This document shows positions 5,315 to 6,882 of a DNA stretch of 6,882 bases, one piece after another. The translations under genes were made by a program, and so were the position numbers. The DNA comes from JBBQAA01 sp038276395 (GTDB taxonomy: Bacteria; Actinomycetota; Thermoleophilia; Solirubrobacterales; Solirubrobacteraceae): positions 1 through 6,882 of the forward strand of contig JBBQAA010000023.1 of NCBI GenBank assembly GCA_038276395.1, written 5' to 3'. The stretch's first letter is position 1. Each line of letters begins with the position of its first letter. The notes beneath the pieces are model-generated. The model was given only the letters and a program-made list of their open reading frames with translations. It did not search any database and had not been told where the DNA came from.

Positions 5315-6882
5315 GCGCGCGCCGGCCCTACTTCGCGGCCGCGCGCTTGCGTTTTCCGCGGCTGCGGCAGGTCGGTGATCGTCCCCGCCGCGAGCTCGGC
5401 AGCGAAGAGGACGGTCTCCGACAGCGTCGGGTGGGGATGGATGGTCAGCGCGATGTCCTCCGCGTTCGCGCCCAGCTCGATCGCGTGGACGGCCTCGGCG
5501 ATCAGGTCCCCCGCGTTGACGCCGACGATCCCGACGCCGAGCACGCGGCGGGACTCGGGGTCGACGAGCACCTTGGTCATCCCCTCCGGGCGGCCGACGG
5601 TGAGCGCGCGCCCCGAGGCGCTCCACGGGAACGCGTGGCGCCCGAAGGGGATGTCCTCCGCCTCGGCGCGGGTCTCGGTCAGTCCCGTCCACGCGACCTC
5701 GGGGTCGGTGTAGGCGACGGAGGGGATGGACTGGGCGTCGAAGGCGACGTCCAGCCCCGCGATGACCTCGGCTGCGACCTTGGCCTCGTGGGAGGCCTTG
5801 TGGGCGAGCATGGGCTCGCCCACGACGTCGCCGATGGCGAGGATGTGCGGGACCTTCGTGCGCTGCTGGGAGTCAACCCGGATGAAGCCGCGCTCGTCTA
5901 CCTCGACCCCGGCGGCGCCGGCGCCGATCTCGGAGCCGTTGGGGCGGCGCCCGACGGCCACGAGCACGCAGTCGTAGACGCCGGGGTCGGGCGCCTCCTC
6001 CCCCTCGAAGGTCACGTGCAGGCCGTCCTCCTCCGCCTCCACCCCGGCCACCCTGACGCCGGTGTGGATCGCCGCGTAGCGGCCCTCGATGCGCTTTTGC
6101 AGGGGCTCCACGAGATCGGGGTCGCAGCCCGGCATGAGGCCGTCGAGCAGCTCGACGACGGTGACCTGCGAACCGAGCGCGTCGTAGACCGTGGCCATCT
6201 CCAGACCGATGATCCCGCCGCCGACGACGAGCAGGCGCCCGGGGATGGCCTCGAGGGCGAGCGCGCCGGTCGAGTCCACGACGCGCGGGTCGTCGGGGAG
6301 GCCGGGCAGGGCGACGGCGGTCGAGCCCACCGCGACGATGGCGTGCTTGAAGGCGATCGTCTCGCCGTCGGCGTCGAGCTCGTGCGGGCCGGTGAAGCGG
6401 CCGGTGCCGCGGACGACGCGGACCTTCCGTTGCTTGGCGAGCTGCTCGAGGCCGCCGGTGAGCTTTCCGACGACGCCGTCCTTCCACTCGCGGAGCTTCG
6501 CCAGGTCGACCTCGGGCGCCCCGAAGGAGACGCCCTGGCTCGACGCCTCCTCCGCCTCGCCCACGACCTTGGCGATGTGCAGGAGCGCCTTGGAGGGGAT
6601 GCAGCCGACGTTCAGGCACACGCCCCCGAGGCGCTCGTGGCGCTCGACGAGCGTGACCGAGAGGCCGAGGTCGGCGGCGCGGAACGCCGCGGTGTACCCG
6701 CCGGGCCCGCCGCCGAGGACGAGCACGTCGACCCGGTCGGAGTCCTCCTCCGGCTCCTCCGCCGCCGCCTCCGGCGGGCCGCCGTTGCGGCCGCTCAGCG
6801 TGAGGAGCACCGTTCCCTCGGAGACCTTGTCGCCGACGCTCACCTTGAGCTCCTCGACGGTTCCCGCCTCCGGCGCGGGCAC
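5311..6882 (-). CDS. lpdA: Dihydrolipoyl dehydrogenase with N-terminal lipoyl domain (P64k type), 5' partial
   Basis: The E3 flavoenzyme reoxidises dihydrolipoyl groups of 2-oxoacid dehydrogenase complexes and passes electrons to NAD+. In the 523 residues present, the first 30 (PAPEAGTVEELKVSVGDKV and on) are the second half of a lipoyl domain, followed by a Pro/Ala/Glu linker (31-49). Then come the FAD motif GGGPGG (57-62), the redox disulfide in GGVCLNVGCIPSK (Cys89, Cys94), the NAD motif GGGIIG (221-226), the second FAD contact AIGD (349-352) and the catalytic HPHPTLSE (482-489; His484, Glu489). All key residues are intact. The segment VDSTGALALEAIPGRLLVVG and the ending GTITDLPQPRK resemble the P64k-like E3 known best from Proteobacteria, which carries its own lipoyl domain. 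The GTG at the window edge is an internal Val: the lipoyl-lysine half must lie beyond 6882. A 13-residue tail follows the family's usual end. It overlaps the VOC gene by four bases. Pyruvate versus other 2-oxoacid complex cannot be decided here. Confidence 0.95.
   Translation of the reverse strand: MPAPEAGTVEELKVSVGDKVSEGTVLLTLSGRNGGPPEAAAEEPEEDSDRVDVLVLGGGPGGYTAAFRAADLGLSVTLVERHERLGGVCLNVGCIPSKALLHIAKVVGEAEEASSQGVSFGAPEVDLAKLREWKDGVVGKLTGGLEQLAKQRKVRVVRGTGRFTGPHELDADGETIAFKHAIVAVGSTAVALPGLPDDPRVVDSTGALALEAIPGRLLVVGGGIIGLEMATVYDALGSQVTVVELLDGLMPGCDPDLVEPLQKRIEGRYAAIHTGVRVAGVEAEEDGLHVTFEGEEAPDPGVYDCVLVAVGRRPNGSEIGAGAAGVEVDERGFIRVDSQQRTKVPHILAIGDVVGEPMLAHKASHEAKVAAEVIAGLDVAFDAQSIPSVAYTDPEVAWTGLTETRAEAEDIPFGRHAFPWSASGRALTVGRPEGMTKVLVDPESRRVLGVGIVGVNAGDLIAEAVHAIELGANAEDIALTIHPHPTLSETVLFAAELAAGTITDLPQPRKTQARGREVGPARA

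Noticed and set aside
5315..5692. Upstream extension of the VOC protein
   Set aside because: The added residues are the dehydrogenase gene read in another frame, while the VOC fold begins right after the ATG at 5314.
3980..5713. Open frame on the + strand (577 codons) spanning three real genes
   Set aside because: It runs through the AlkZ-like gene in another frame and then antisense to the VOC and dehydrogenase genes; composition is that of a shadow frame.
6880..6882. GTG at the window edge as the start of the dehydrogenase
   Set aside because: It falls in the middle of a lipoyl domain, in the conserved V-P-A-P stretch. The half with the lipoylated lysine is missing, so the gene continues beyond the window.

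Overview
The window is chromosomal DNA of very high GC content, with codons ending overwhelmingly in G or C, GTG starts and few Shine-Dalgarno sequences. Together with the style of the glycosyltransferases, this suggests an actinobacterium, possibly from a deep lineage such as Thermoleophilia. The class-level guess is weak and rests on no marker gene. I see no rRNA, tRNA, CRISPR array, intact insertion sequence or origin.

Bases 1-3809 look like part of a surface-polysaccharide locus. It holds the C-terminal end of a family 2 glycosyltransferase (+), a decayed ATPase (+), a Wzx-type oligosaccharide flippase (-) and a GT-B glycosyltransferase (+). The two glycosyltransferases would add sugars to a lipid-linked glycan and the flippase would move it across the membrane. 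The ATPase remnant does not fit this pathway. It lacks its N-terminus, breaks frame near 914-925 and has visibly less GC-biased third codon positions than its neighbours, so it is probably a degenerate passenger. The flippase and the GT-B enzyme diverge from a 28-bp gap that holds an imperfect 20-bp palindrome. Both GTG starts lie exactly the same distance from its centre, which suggests a symmetric two-way promoter making leaderless mRNAs.

Bases 3879-4952 (+) encode a winged-helix protein of the AlkZ/YcaQ (HTH_42) superfamily with the Gln-x-Gln motif of AlkZ-like DNA glycosylases. It is probably a DNA repair gene unrelated to the glycan genes.

Bases 4958-6882 (-) hold a two-gene unit. A dihydrolipoyl dehydrogenase with its own N-terminal lipoyl domain (P64k type, cut by the window end) overlaps by ATGA with a small VOC-superfamily protein. 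The dehydrogenase is the E3 component of 2-oxoacid dehydrogenase complexes, whose other subunits may lie beyond 6882.

No clearly new multi-gene system is visible. The most interesting local signal is the symmetric divergent promoter at 2747-2774.
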